In this document: one piece after another, positions 23,189 through 35,124 of the stretch
Position numbering within the stretch: position 1 is the stretch's first letter
Layout of the letters: every line of letters starts with the position of its first letter
From: Cryptomeria japonica
Lineage: Eukaryota; Streptophyta; Pinopsida; Cupressales; Cupressaceae
Length of the DNA stretch: 64,000 nucleotides
Assembly: GCF_030272615.1 (NCBI RefSeq)
Contig: NC_081410.1
Span: 223,313,415-223,377,414 of the forward strand
Direction: 5' to 3'
Position numbers and translations under genes: made by a program
The notes under the pieces: generated by a model
Database searches by the model: none
Told to the model about the DNA's origin: nothing
The model's input: only the letters and a program-made list of their open reading frames with translations

Positions 23189-24935
23189 ACCTACTCTAAA
23201 TCCACCAATACAGAATGAAGATCCAGTTACCCCGGTACCATCAGAAGATTCCACAGTAATTGAAGAACAACAACAAACTAAGACACCCCGGTATGTAAGA
23301 TTGAATCATTCTGAAGATCAGATAATTGGAAATAAATTTAAAGGAGTTATGACAAGAGGAAGATTGGCAAATGAAGAGGTATGTCTTATTTCTCAAATTG
23401 AACCATCATCTATTAATGAGGCATGTGAAGATAAATTTTGGATTAAAGCTATGGAAGAAGAATTAGAACAAATTGAGAAAAATAACACTTGGACATTAGT
23501 TCCCCAGCCTAAAGATAAAAATGTAATTGGAACTAAATGGGTATTTAGAAAAAAACTTAATGAAGATGGTAAGGTTGTCAAAAATAAAGCAAGACTAGTG
23601 TGTAAGGGATATTCTCAGAAAGAAGGAGTTGGTTACAATGAAACCTTTGCACCGGTAGCTAGAATTGAGGCAATCAGATTATTCTTGGCTTTTGTAGCAC
23701 ACAAGAACTACAAAGTTTATCAAATGGATATTAAAAGTGCATTTTTGAATGGAGATCTTGAAGAGGAAGTATACATTGAACAACTTGATGTATTTTCTTT
23801 CACAGATGACAATGATATGGTTTGCAGGTTAAGAAAAGCTCTGTATGGACTGAAACAAGCCCCAAGAGCCTGGTATGCAAGATTGGATAAATATCTTTTA
23901 AAGATTGGTTTTACTAAAGGAAATGCAAACAACAATTTATATTACAAAATAACTAATGATGATATCTTGACCATAGAAGTATTTGTTGATGATATAATCT
24001 TTGGAGGAGAAGATGAATTATGTAAGGAATTTTCTATTAAAATGCAGCAAGAATTTGAAATTTCTATGATTGGAGAAATAAAATTCTTTTTAGGATTGCA
24101 GATTTCACAGACTGACAAAGGTATATTTTTGAGTCAATCCAAGTACTTGAAAGAGTTACAAAAGAAATTTGGGATGGAGAACTCTAAACTGGTAAGCATA
24201 CCTATGACTACAAATGACAAATTATATCAAAGGGATGAATCTACACCTGTTAATCCAACTAGATGCAAATCTATGATAGGAGGCTTACTGTATTTGACAC
24301 AAACTAGACCTGATATTATGAATGTAGTATGTATTGTTTCTAGATTTCAAAGTAATCCTAGAGAAAATCATGAATCAACAGTAAAAAGGATTTTTCGGTA
24401 CTTACAAGGCACTGCAAATCTTAGATTATGGTATCCTAGAGATGAAAATTTTGATCTATGTGCATACACAGATGCAAATTGGGTAGGAGATGTGGATGAT
24501 AGAAAAAGCACCACCGGCAGAGCATTCTTTCTTGGAAAGAGATTAGTTTCTTGGTTGAGTAAGAAACAGAGTTGTACATCTTTATCAACAGCTGAATCAG
24601 AATATGTTGCAGCAGCAACTAACTATACACAGGTACTATGGCTTAAGCAAATGTTGAAGGACATAAAGGTGAAATGCAAGGAACCTATTACTATATATTG
24701 TGATAACACTGCAACAATTGTTATATCTAAGAATCTGGTATTAAATTCTAAAACAAAACTTGTTTTTATCAAACTGAATTTTCTAAGGGAAAAAGTTGAA
24801 GAAAAAGAGATAAAATTGGTTTATGTGAATACTAAAGAACAACTTGTAGATATTTTTACAAAACCTTTGCCTAAGGAGACTTTTGAATATCTTAGAGATT
24901 AGCTTGAAGTCATACCACCACTGGTAGAGGCTTAG
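23189..24935 (+). pseudogene. F2 reverse transcriptase and RNase H frame
   Basis: The frame resumes after the shift near 23185 and is open to 24902 (TAG), then goes on to 24933-24935. RT motifs: [51 protein letters not shown] and [12 protein letters not shown] (active site FVDD). RNase H has [28 protein letters not shown] and [10 protein letters not shown], so its acidic residues are present. The final LRD-stop-LEVIPP suggests a recent nonsense change near the C-terminus. The frame itself could encode a nearly complete RT-RNase H. Confidence 0.88.
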
Positions 24936-25282
24936 ATAGTTGATGATTGTCATCAACCGGCAAAATTTACATAGAATTCTTTTACTCCGGTCTTTGATGA
25001 GGAAACTACTTCTCAGGGGGAGTAGTTGGTATATTGAATTGATTGGTATTTTGTATATGAACTTGGTTTTATTATTATAACTTTGGCATTTGATGTCAAA
25101 GGGGGAGAGATATCTATGGAAAAACACATTATCTTTTAATGAGAGATTGGTATTGAAAAACTTTGGATAACACATGTTGCTCCCAGGGGGAGAGATTGTT
25201 GGTTGTTGGTATTTGGCATTTCTATTTTATCACTTTGATGTTTTTTCCATCTTGTGTTACCATCAATGCTAAAGGGGGAGAT
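24936..25282 (+). other. F2 3' untranslated region with repeated purine tracts
   Basis: Non-coding. It contains a palindrome ACTACTTCTCAGGGGGAGTAGT-type motif (25005-25026), AAAGGGGGAG (25098-25107), a third purine block with an LTR-like 'agagattgttgg' after it (25184-25203) and the border tract AAAGGGGGAGAT (25271-25282). Multiple polypurine copies before the 3' LTR are a feature described for Sireviruses (from memory). Confidence 0.75.
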
Positions 25283-26343
25283 TGTTGGTATTTTGGTATG
25301 GTTTTATCATTGATGTCAACACCTACTAAAACACTAGCACTTTGGAGATCCAGCAACATTCACCGACAAGCAAGTAACTATTGCACAGTTACTGGTATAT
25401 GGTTCACCGGTAGGATATAATGATCACCGACACTTGGAATGATATGGAAGACACCTGGTAATGTTGAAGACATCATGTGGACACTTTGTTTTGAAGAATT
25501 AATCATTGGTATATTCATATTTGTATATTTGCTTTTACTGACAAATAGGTCCAGGGTTACCTAGGGTTACACCGGTCGGTTTATCTTTTCCAGATCAGCA
25601 TGACATGCTATGGAGATGATTAATTATTGTTTTAAATGCTTTAAGCTAACATGTTTAATTGGTTATTGCATCAGATATTATATTGTTTGTAAAATGCTTT
25701 TATTGTAATATCTTGTAGAGTCAACCTACTAAAATTGGTCTTAGGTTATGGTATAAATGTAAGATCTTATTTGTAAGATCGAATGTGGAATGCGAAAAAG
25801 AATTGTGAGAAGGTATATGTGAGATTAAGAAGAGATATACATGAAGACATCATTCAAAGGTGAAGCAAGGTTTTTGTGAAAGCATATCAGCATTACACCG
25901 GTACTGAATCCAGCATATGAAGATGCTATTTTGTGCAGTACATTCTTATTGGATTTAACCATCCAATTGTAGTCAATGTGACTCCCATTTTGTGATTGAG
26001 CAGTGAGCTCTAGTCTGTTGGCCTTTCTACATGTGCAGACCCCATTTATGTACACTTACTATCTGTAGTAGTAACATCTGATTGTGGGTAAGGTTTCCCA
26101 CCGTGGTTTTTCCCCTTACAGGGTTTCCATGCACAAATATTGGTGTTATGTGTTGTGGATGACTTTGTGTTTATGTTTCATGCATTAATCTTTACTGGTA
26201 TAGCAATTAATTGTTAACATTGTCTACCGGCATACTTAACTGGTTTACCAGTATTAAGCATTAAGTTGGTTAAGTTGTTTTTGGTTTGAATTTATTTGAC
26301 AACTGATTCACCCCCCCCTCTTAGTTGTCTTCAGGACCTAACA
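25283..26343 (+). repeat. 3' LTR of F2
   Basis: TGTTGGTATTTTGG... to ...CTAACA, 1061 bp, matching 19659-20724. The right flank returns to the LTR of element C. Confidence 0.92.
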
Positions 26344-27362
26344 ATCTAAACTCTTTTGAATTTCTCCTTGTTAGTAGCCAAGCCTATTAAAGCTTTACAA
26401 TAAGTCCTGTTAAGAACTAATTCCGCTTAAGAATCACCTGATTAAGGTATTTACAAATATGTCTTGATTAAAAGCACAATACCCTGTTAGGAGTAACCTC
26501 ACTAGAGGATTTAAGAATCGAAGCTAATGGACCACCTTGTTAGAGGATTTAATGAGTAACCAAGCTTGTTAAAGCTTACTCGGTTAAGGGATTTTACTTC
26601 TGTTGTAATTGTTAGAAAAGAACAGGTTTTCTTGATCTATTTGAGTAGCACTATACTTGCTTGACCAGTTCCTTCTATGCTTCAATCTACCTTCACTCGA
26701 AGTGCAAATTCATTCACTAGTTGGGCAATTGCACACTCAACAAGTTTTCTACCAATCTTGCCAACAACATTTACAAACAACTTCATCGACCTTAAACAGA
26801 AATCAATTAGGTCGGTAACATAGCAAAAACCTAATTATCATCATCGAGATTACAAACAAGTTGGTACAATCTTGACCATTAGAAATCATGACAATCTCTT
26901 CACATTCTTCAAGAAAATTCCAACCGCTCCATGATCACTGCTTCATAGGACTTTGTAATTCATCACATGTTGTGCATTAAATGCAATCCACTTTTCTCCT
27001 TCCCTAGAAAATAACAAACACACCAAAACAATTTGAACATCATCCTTATTCAATGATCACACGTGTCTCCATCATTACCACTTATCAAATAATAAACCAA
27101 CAAACTTGATCGGTTAGAGTTTACCAACTGATAGGATTTACCAGTTAGAATACATAGAAATGTTTAACCCTTTATACCTTTACACCAATTTATCTCACAA
27201 ACTTAAAATACAGGTTTACAACATCTTCCACAAAGCTCTCTTTACTGATTACTAGCCAATATCAAAAACAACAATATCAACTATAACATAAATACCATTA
27301 CCGGTTCAATTGACATCAATGAAAGCATATCATTAATGCAATCTCTATGCAATATACCAACA
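26344..27362 (-). repeat. LTR of element C, right part
   Basis: It continues the C LTR after F2. It begins with an array of degenerate 'CCTGTTA(A/G)GG' repeats (about 26370-26610), has the 'ttaggtcggtaac' block near 26815 and ends 'atataccaaca', followed by the reverse-complement polypurine tract. Confidence 0.75.
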
Positions 27363-27374
27363 ATCTCTCCCTTT
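27363..27374 (-). other. Polypurine tract of element C at LTR border
   Basis: ATCTCTCCCTTT on the plus strand, which is AAAGGGAGAGAT on the minus strand, directly before the LTR. Confidence 0.8.
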
Positions 27375-27540
27375 GGCATTGATGACAATACACATGTCAA
27401 TGCCTTTGATTGCTACTGAGATTGGTGAATAGGAATCCTAGTTTATATTACCAAGTATTCACCTTGCTCTATCTGTCTTCAACCTACCTTTGGTTCACCT
27501 AATCAGACACATAATTATTCTCCTCAATCACATAATTCTT

Positions 27541-27550
27541 CTCCCCCTTT
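27541..27550 (-). other. Upstream polypurine tract of element C
   Basis: CTCCCCCTTT on the plus strand, 176 bases inside the border tract, as in F1, F2 and A. Confidence 0.6.
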
Positions 27551-27699
27551 GACAACAATTTCAAAGTGAAAGTAAAACATGTAATTCTTCTCTCAATATG
27601 ATGTTGATGCTCCCCTTGTAGAATGCATCCACTTCTTCATCAATCCATGTAAAATTTTGCAAGTAATTCAGGGACTGATGCAATTAGCATCATGCTCAA

Positions 27700-30537
27700 C
27701 TAACTTCATGAAGAGGGACAACCCCCAATTGAATTCTAAGATACTCAAAAGTGGTCTTAGGTAGAGGTTTGGTAAAGATATCTGCAAACTACTCCTTGGT
27801 AGAGACATGCTCCAAGATAACATCTTTACTTTAAACTTTTTCCCTCAAGAAGTGATATTTCAATTCAATGTGCTTATTCCTTGCGTGCAAAACATGATTT
27901 TTTGAGATGTTTATTGCACTTGTATTATCACACAAAATATTTATTGGTTCTGAGATTTCCATATTCAAACCTTCCAAAATGTGCCTCAACCACATAGCTT
28001 GTGTGAAATTCATATAAGCTGGTACATACTCAGCTTCAACAGTAGATTGTGAAGTGCAACTCTACATTTTACTACTCCAAGAGACTACTCTTCCTCCTAG
28101 AAAGAATGCTCCACTAGTAGTACTCCTTTGGTCATCAATATTTCCTACCCAATCAGCATCTATGTATGCTTTCAAATCCAAATTTCCACCATATGGATAC
28201 CATAACCCATAGTCAATAGTACCTTTTAGATATCTAAAAATTCTCTTAGTTGCCATCAGATGTGCCTCCTTTGGATTCTTTTGAAATCTAGCAACAATAC
28301 CAACTACATGGGCAATATCTAGATGACTGTGAACAACATAGTGTAATTTTCCAATCATTGACCTATATTCCTTTTCATCTATAGACTTAGATGCATCTTC
28401 CTTGGACAATTTACAACCTATAACCATTGGGGTTCCAATTGGTTTACAATCACTCATACTGAAAGTCTTCAAAACCTCTTTCACATACTTAGATTGAGTA
28501 ATGAAAATACCATTCTTCATCTGTTGTGTCTGTAAGCCTATGAAATTTTTTATTTCCCCTACTAATGACATCTCAAATTCATTCTTCATTTCATCTACAC
28601 AGCAATTACTCATGTCATCATTACCTCCAAATATAATGTCATCTATAAATACTTAACTAACCAGTATATCATCTCCTTCAGACTTGAGATAAATGTTGTT
28701 GTCATCACTGCTTCTAGTAATGCCTATCTTTATCAAATGAGTATGAATCCATTCATACCATGCTCTGGGTGCTTGCTTTAATCCATACAAGGCTTTATGC
28801 AATTTGCATACCATGTCTTCCTTATCTGTCAATGCATAACCATCAGGCTGCTCTATATAAACCTCTTCTTCAAGTATCCCATTCAAGAATGCAGACTTGA
28901 CATCCATCTGGTATACCTTGAACTTCTTATGAGCTACAAATGCAAGTAGTGTTCCGACACCTTCCAGTCTTGCTACTGGTGCAAAAGTTTCTCTATAATC
29001 CTCTCCTTCTTCTTGCGCATAACCTTTGCATACTAATATTTCCTTATTGTGAATTACAACACCATCTTCATTTAAATTGTTTCTAAACACCCATTTAGTA
29101 CCTATAACATTCTTGTTTACTGGTCAGGGTACCAGGGTCCAAGTGTTGTTCTTCTCAATTTGATCTAACTCCTCTTCCATAGCTTTCACCCAATGATCAT
29201 CACCAAATGCCTCCTTAGCACTTCTAGGTTCAAAGGTTGATATCATGCAAGAGTTCTCTCTTATTATCCTTCTAGTTAGTACTCCAACATCCTTATCCCC
29301 AATTATATGTTCAGGACTGTGATTCAGTCTCACATACCTAGAAATAATATGATCATTCTCTTCAGGTTCAGCTTCTTCATTATCATCTTCCTCTGAATTT
29401 ATTTATTCCGGTTGAACAAATACATTAGGATTTGCTTTACTGGTTTTTGATTTAACAGTTTCAAGTTCCAAAATAAAAATGCAAGGATCTTCATCCTTCT
29501 TCTTAGAACTGGTTCCTTCTGAAATTTCAAGACATTAATCTACATGAACATCAACACTTTCAACAATTTTTTGTGTCCGGTTGTTGAAGCATGTATAGGC
29601 CTTACTCTTGGTGGAATAGCCAAGAAATATGCCTTCATCACTCTTAGCTTCAAACTTGCTTATGTAATCACCTCTTTTAATAAAACATTTGCATCCAAAT
29701 ATCTAAAAATAGCTAACATCAGGTGATCTCCCATACCAGTACTCATATGGGGTTTTGTCCTTAAGTCTTTTCACCAGAACTTGGTTCATTGTGTGAACAA
29801 CTGTACTTACAACTTCTCTCCAATTTTTTTTTGATACACCTCCTTGTATCAACATAGTTCTATCCGCTTCAACCATTGATCAATTGTTTCTCTCTACTAT
29901 ACCATTCTTTTGTGGTGTCCTTGGTGCAAAAAGCTACCGCCTGATACCATTATCATCACAATATTTAGTGAACTCTACAGAAGTGAGTTCACCACCTTGA
30001 TCTGTTCTTAGACATTTTATCTTTTTGCCACTCTCTTTCTTAGCTAAGGCTCTGAACACCTTAAATTTACCAAAAGATTCATTCATTCTTATCATTCAAG
30101 AATATGACCCACATCATCCTTCAACAATCATCAGTGAAGATCATGAAGCATCTATCACCTTGAATGCTTCTTGTTTATATTGGTCCACATATATCTGTAT
30201 GACCAAATCTAACAAATGCTTTGCTAAGAAGGAATTTCTCTTAAAAGTTGAAGAAGTCATATTTCCTATTTGGCATTCTTTACAAAGAGCATTAACCAGT
30301 TTGTCTAGTTGAGGCATACCTCTTACTATCTTAGACTTGCTTACTTTGACAATATTGTCAAAATTTATATGAAAAAAATCCCCTATGACAAAGCTAGTTG
30401 TCATCTATTTTTTCAATCAAATAGTTACTAACTTTAGGATTGAGATGAAATAGATTACCTCTAGTCTGTTTCCCGGTTGTAATCAATTCACCTTTGTTGT
30501 CAAAGATTTTGCACTTTCCACTAATTAATTCTTCCAT
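27700..30537 (-). pseudogene. Element C pol remnant: pre-integrase, integrase, RT, RNase H
   Basis: Read right to left. It opens inside the pre-integrase domain (SGKCKIFDNKGELITTG, TRGNLFHL), then the zinc-binding His/Cys block (NALCKECQIGN), integrase (RTDQGGEL, GIVERNN, GIFLGYSTKSKAY), RT ([45 protein letters not shown]) and RNase H (AYIDADWVGNIDDQRST, ILCDNTSAINISKN). The end is FTKPLPKTTFEYLRIQLG... with a stop at 27700-27702. Frameshifts and stops break it into several pieces. Gag and protease are absent because the element is truncated at about 30537. Confidence 0.85.
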
Positions 30538-31439
30538 TTCCAAATCCCCAAATTCTAATTTCATTTAATTTCATATTCTTCTAAATTCTTCCAAATTCAA
30601 ATACATGTGCATGATTTCAAAAACCAAATTGAAAATCAAAGTCAAGTTCTAAATACATTCAAATGCTAAATTGAATTTAAAATAATTTCAATTATTTGAA
30701 TAAATTTCATGCAAAGATTAAATTGAAAATCTGAGTTAAAGTGCAAGCACATGCTAAATTAATTAATTAAATCATTTATCTCTCCAATCTCTATTTCCAT
30801 CTTCTAGCTTTCTTTGTCATCTTCTTTATTTCTTCCAATCATTCCTTTTCTTCTTTCAGTTAGCTTTTTCTCAATTAGTTGACTCAATTAATCTATACAA
30901 TTTATTTTGTTTCACCTCCAAGTCAGCAGTTGAACTATCAATTAGCATGTAAGCTCACCTGAGTTCCACCTCTTGATCATTTTGTTCCACCTTTCAATAA
31001 ATCTTCTCCAAAAATCTATAAATTGAGCATTCAATCTCCATTTTCAATCCTCCTCCTCAATCTTGGACAATTACTCTAAATCACAAAGTTTGAATCTTTG
31101 TGTCAATTGTAGGTTGCCAGTGCAATATCTGAGAGTCATCATACCATAGAGAGAAGAAGAACAATGGAAGCCATGATGCACAATAGGGAGTTTCATATTG
31201 TTTAATTTAATTTAATTTTGCATCTATTTCATTGGTTTTATGTTTGAATTGCTTAGATAGTTAAGGAATTCATGATTGTCCTTATTTCCTATTTAGCAAT
31301 GGTGTATTTGAGCTTAGCATATTTTGGTGAACCCAACGTGAACAACAACTAATTAACCTTCTCTATTTTCTGTGTTGTTTTTGCAGATCGTATGGATTTT
31401 TTCCTTTTTGCAGGTTTTGCACAAATTTCAAGACAGACC

Positions 31440-32175
31440 TCTTCGTCATGCATTCATGGTTACATCATCATGCAATCGCACAGATAGATCTACGCAATAG
31501 ACCAGATAGGGTTATGCATTTGTGCGTAATCCATCACACAATCAACCTTACAGGATCACACAATCATCCTTATAGGATCACATAATCAATCTGATACTGT
31601 CACGCATTCATTTTGGATTGTTATGTTCTAATAATTTTATTTTCATTCCTTTTATGTTCTCTGATCTATTTAATTCTGCATGAAATTGAGTAAATCTAGA
31701 AAAATATTATATTTATTGCATGTTTTGGTTTTAACGGTTTATGGCACGTAAGGTACAATTTAGGATTTTGGGTGCTAGAAGGACAAAGGAACAAAGAAGA
31801 CATGCCAAATGCTATCAAAGGGTTCTCCAAGCATAAAAGCAGATACAAGATTAGGAAGATCAACTAGCCTTCAATAGATACAACAACTTATTTCTCTCGT
31901 ATCAAGTTAAATATGATTTAATTAACATTGAATGGATGATGAGGGATCTAGGTAGGGCCTCACATTTGGTTTTGCAGGTTTCTGATCGGGTTTAGTTTCA
32001 ATTTTTATTTTTTTATTTTTTTTGTGTTTACCTGTTTGTCATGCAATCATCCTGTTATGATTATGCAATCAATTTGTTATTTTCACACATTCGCTATGTT
32101 AGGATTATGCATTCACTCTATTAGTTTCACACATTCACTCTATCAAGGTCATGCTATCGCACATGTATTGTCACG
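31440..32175. repeat. Scattered short repeats of 'cacgcattca/cacacattcac' type
   Basis: Two clusters (about 31445-31610 and 32037-32175) contain many copies of 10-25 base units around 'catgcaatca', 'cacacaatca' and 'cacgcattcac', often next to 'ctgttagga' or 'cttacagga'. Periodicity is loose. They flank the small broken frame at 31741-31995. Confidence 0.5.
31741..31995 (+). pseudogene. Small broken reading frame of unknown function
   Basis: The ATG at 31741 opens a basic frame (MARKVQFRILGARRTKEQRR) that stays in one frame to a TAG at 31993-31995. Two inner stops interrupt it: TAA after ..RVLQA and TAG a few codons later. The C-terminal half (NIEWMMRDLGRASHLVLQVSDRV) keeps a protein-like composition. 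Length without stops would be about 84 codons. I do not recognise a family. It could be the N-terminal part of a retroelement protein or chance. Confidence 0.3.
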
Positions 32176-32297
32176 CATTCACTTCTGTCAATTTTTGATT
32201 CTCTATTTTCTGTTGATTTGATTTTACTGCTAGTCATTTGTTTGCAGCCTGTGGTGAATTTGCAAATAGGATTAGATTAGTATTAGATCAATTGTAC

Positions 32298-32495
32298 AAT
32301 CTCACACTTCATCTTTTGGTGCTTAAAATTAACATTGGTTAAAATTGACATGCATGTATAACACTTCGATTTGGGCTTAAAATCAACAACGGTTAAAACT
32401 GACATGCATGCCTTCACATTTCAATTTGGTGTTTAAAATGGACATGCACAAGCGTATTCAACACCTCAATTTGGGATTTAAAATGAACATGAATC
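32298..32495. repeat. Degenerate tandem repeat, about 45-60 bp units
   Basis: Four units begin 'acacttc(a/g)at..ttgg', followed by '(c/g)(t)ttaaaat.aac' and 'gacatgcatg', at about 32302, 32361, 32417 and 32461. The first two share the full 'ggttaaaa.tgacatgcatg' ending and the last two are shortened. Confidence 0.6.
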
Positions 32496-33461
32496 AAGCT
32501 ACATTAGATTAAATCACATTTGGTTTTCTTAAGGTAAAATTATTTTATCGTGTTTGGGGTGGACCTACTATTGCATTAACTAACTTTCCACCTACCTTTA
32601 GGGTCTTGGGAGAAAGGAAGGAGGTGACAATGACACCCAATTTTATTTTATTTCACGTAGTGAGGGGTATCTTTAACTGGGGATTTCATCACCCCATAGA
32701 GGTACTTCGAATCAGGATGCATTGGGGATATCATCTCTCCCAACGTACTCTTGAGCGGGTTTTTTGAGCCACAATATAAATATACTGGTCAGGCGGCTAG
32801 AGTGTTGAGTGAATTTGACATATGTGGGGGCCTTTCCTACACTGATAAGCTCAACTAAAGTCTTAAGTGGCTTGCTCTGAGAATGTGTTGTTGGATCGGG
32901 ACCCGTCAAAATTCTACAATAAGAACCAATTTAGTAACCCAAAACCTTACATTCAATGATTCCAGGAGTGTGGATCATACCCCATAGATACCCTTCATGT
33001 ACCTTACACTATGATACTAAAATCCCTTAGTTATAAGATCTTTAGATCTTTGGGGTAAGAAAGACTGGCATGCCCAAGAAGTGTGTGTCATGGAGTGGAG
33101 CCAGTGATGCCAGACTCTATATCTATTCATTTTGTTTCGGTGTTTCATAAGGACCTCATTGAATGGTGTCCACTTTATAGCCTAAGATTGTATTTTGTGT
33201 TTTTTTATGTACCATTGTATCAAACCAGTATTGAGTCAGTCCTTTGGGCTATTTCAGGCCCTATCTTGCGTATCTTTGAATTCTCAGAGATTGTTTGAAA
33301 AACTAGTTCAGTCAACTATATCTACCTCCAAACAATTGTTCTCAGACTTGGAAAGCCACAAAACTTGTCCTACACACAGAATTACTAAAAACAAAGTCCA
33401 TTTTTGAAACATCAAATAGTCTAGCAAACTCAAAGTTTTAAACACTTGTGACCATATGAAT
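32496..33461. other. Non-coding stretch, no gene recognised
   Basis: The short frames here (for example 33083-33298) show no domain. The sequence has the feel of a transposon leader but offers no diagnostic motif. Confidence 0.4.
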
Positions 33462-33640
33462 TCCTTGCATATTCCTCATTTATGTCCTTATTATCATCCT
33501 AAGTCCTTGCATAGTCCTCATTTACGTCCTTATTATTGTCCTAAGTCCTTGCATAGTCCTCATTTATGTCCTTATTATCATTATAAGTCCTTGCATAGTC
33601 CTTATTTACGTCCTTAGTATCATCCTTAGAAGTTTCATAA
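33462..33640. repeat. 42-bp tandem repeat, about four copies
   Basis: Units start 'tccttgcat' at 33462, 33504, 33546 and 33588, an exact 42-base spacing. The unit reads tccttgcatagtcctcat, then tt(a)cgtccttattatc. Copies differ by a few bases, and a decayed tail continues to about 33800 with 'gtcct' motifs. Confidence 0.85.
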
Positions 33641-34029
33641 TCTCTATTTATGTCCTCATTATCATCCTCATAGGGCTCCCATATATGTCATTATAATCTT
33701 CTCATAAGTCCTTATTTGTGTCCCATTGACCTCCTAGTTCATTTTAGTGTTGTTATAATCTTCATTTTAGTCCTTGTCTAGACTTCATATACGTCTATCT
33801 TAGTCCATCATCATTTGCATAATCATCCTATAAATTCATACCCCAAACGTCCAAATCACAATCAGAGGATCAATCAAACTAAACCTCAACTCAAACAAGT
33901 TGGTCAAGATCAACAAATAAAGCATTGTCACATTCAGAGAAAAGGAGAAAAAATCTTACATGTTGTGATCCTACGTCCAAACCAAACAAGAAAATGTCAT
34001 GGATTGGTATTATACATTTCGTAGGGAAG

Positions 34030-35124
34030 GTGGAGGATTCAACCCTTCCATTCCTGTTCCATCGCCATCCATAGAAACCTTAGCTCAACAAATCAAGACT
34101 TTGCAACAAGTGATAGACATGACTACTCCTAACAACCATAGGGGCTGATTAGAAAATATGATGAGAGAAGTGATGACCACAAGGGAATCAATATCAAACC
34201 AACCTTCTTCTTCTGGTGAGACCATTCAAACATGCCAACCTTCATTCTTCAACAAAATCATTCCTACCTTAGTTCAACCAACATTAGAGTCATGTAAACC
34301 TTCTTTTTCTTTCAACCCACTATATCAATCATACCAATCACATCAACCCAACATTCAAAGTACCTCTTTCAACCAAAATCAAACCCCATTCAACCAAAGT
34401 CCAAATCTAAATTCACACCAACCCAACATTCAAACCTCGTTCAACCAAAATCAAACCCCTTTCAACCAAAGTCCAAACCAAAATTCACACCAACCCAACA
34501 ATCAAACCCCTTTTAACCAAAATCATATCCCATTCAACCAAAGACCAAATCAAAATTCACACCAACCCAACATTCAAAATCAAACCTCATTCAACCAAAA
34601 ATCAAACCTCTTTCAACCATAATCAAACCCCTTTCAACCAAAGTCCAAATCAAAATTCATTCAACCAAAATAAAAAATCTTTCACCCAAAATCATACTCC
34701 TTTCAACCAAAATCAAATCCCAAATCAACCATATCTATCCAACATTTCATCATCCCCTGAAGTCACACAAGACTAATCCATGCCATCTCTATCTAATAAC
34801 ACAACCTCCCAAGGGCTATCCATCGTACAAATCCAATCTAATTCAAGTCATGATTTAGAGCATTCCATTCAAAATCCTTCTTCATCAGGCCAAAATGTTG
34901 AAACATTCTAGCAATCTCCCATGCATTTCAAAACTTCTTCCCCATGTCAAGAGGATGATCCAAAATCAAAAGAAATGAGTCCTGAAACAAATAAAGATAA
35001 ACAACAATCACTTCCATCCTACCCAATTTTTTATCAAGATCCCACCGACCAAGAATCTTATGATGATCCCCTCGCTCTTTTCCATTCCATTCATAATGAA
35101 ACTAATAACTCAATGATGAACTGA
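34030..35124 (+). pseudogene. Gln/Asn-rich gag-like frame (broken)
   Basis: One frame reads GGGFNPSIPVPSPSIETLAQQIKTLQQVIDM, then a TGA at about 34146, then an open run 34158-34622 (MMREVMTTRESISN...) dominated by a 24-residue repeat built from FNQNQTPFNQSPN and NSHQPN. A TAA and a frameshift follow, and a Ser/Pro/Asp-rich tail (34921-35124) ends just where element D begins. The short coiled coil plus low-complexity layout resembles the N-terminal part of some Ty3/gypsy Gag proteins. No capsid or zinc-knuckle motif is seen, so Gag is only a suggestion. Confidence 0.4.
34368..34620 (+). repeat. 72-bp tandem repeat coding a 24-residue Q/N unit
   Basis: Three and a half in-frame copies of a 72-base unit. 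Phe residues that start the unit recur every 24 codons (34368, 34440, 34512). The last copy has an extra two codons. Decayed 'caaccaaaatcaaac' units continue to about 34730. Confidence 0.85.

Larger units (their letters stand above)
19659..26343 (+). mobile_element. Copia element F2 (6.7 kb), inserted in the LTR of element C
   Basis: A full-length copia element by structure: LTRs 19659-20724 and 25283-26343, primer site 20727, gag-pol 20782-24935 with few defects, hairpin motif 25005, polypurine tracts 25098 and 25271. The 5-bp flanks are atgtg (left) and atcta (right), so no clean target duplication survives. Its coding region is better preserved than that of F1 or C, but it carries stops and two frameshifts, so this copy could not make a full polyprotein. 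Confidence 0.92.
19251..30537 (-). mobile_element. Copia element C (minus strand), 5'-truncated, with F2 inside its LTR
   Basis: On the minus strand this is a copia element missing its 5' LTR, Gag and protease. What remains is pre-integrase to RNase H (30537 down to 27700), polypurine tracts (27541 and 27363) and a 3' LTR (plus-strand 27362 down to about 19251). The LTR is interrupted by F2 at 19659-26343. The C LTR begins in the middle of the 3' LTR of A, so C probably jumped into A. The left LTR edge is uncertain by about 5 bases (TGATGG at 19248 or TGGTATG at 19251). Confidence 0.82.
30538..35121. mobile_element. Remnant of an unclassified retroelement-like region with tandem repeats
   Basis: This stretch fits none of the copia elements. 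It holds AT-rich sequence (30538-31050), a region ending near 31325 followed by 'ttttggtgaacccaacgtgaac' (possibly a primer site), a degraded small reading frame (31741), several families of short repeats, a long non-coding leader-like part and a Q/N-rich gag-like frame (34030-35124). It is cut on the left by the end of element C and on the right by the LTR of D. A Ty3/gypsy 5' half is a reasonable guess, but no enzyme domain is present to prove it. Confidence 0.35.

Noticed and set aside
19654-26348. Target duplication for F2
   Set aside because: The flanks atgtg and atcta share only the first two bases; I cannot claim a duplication.
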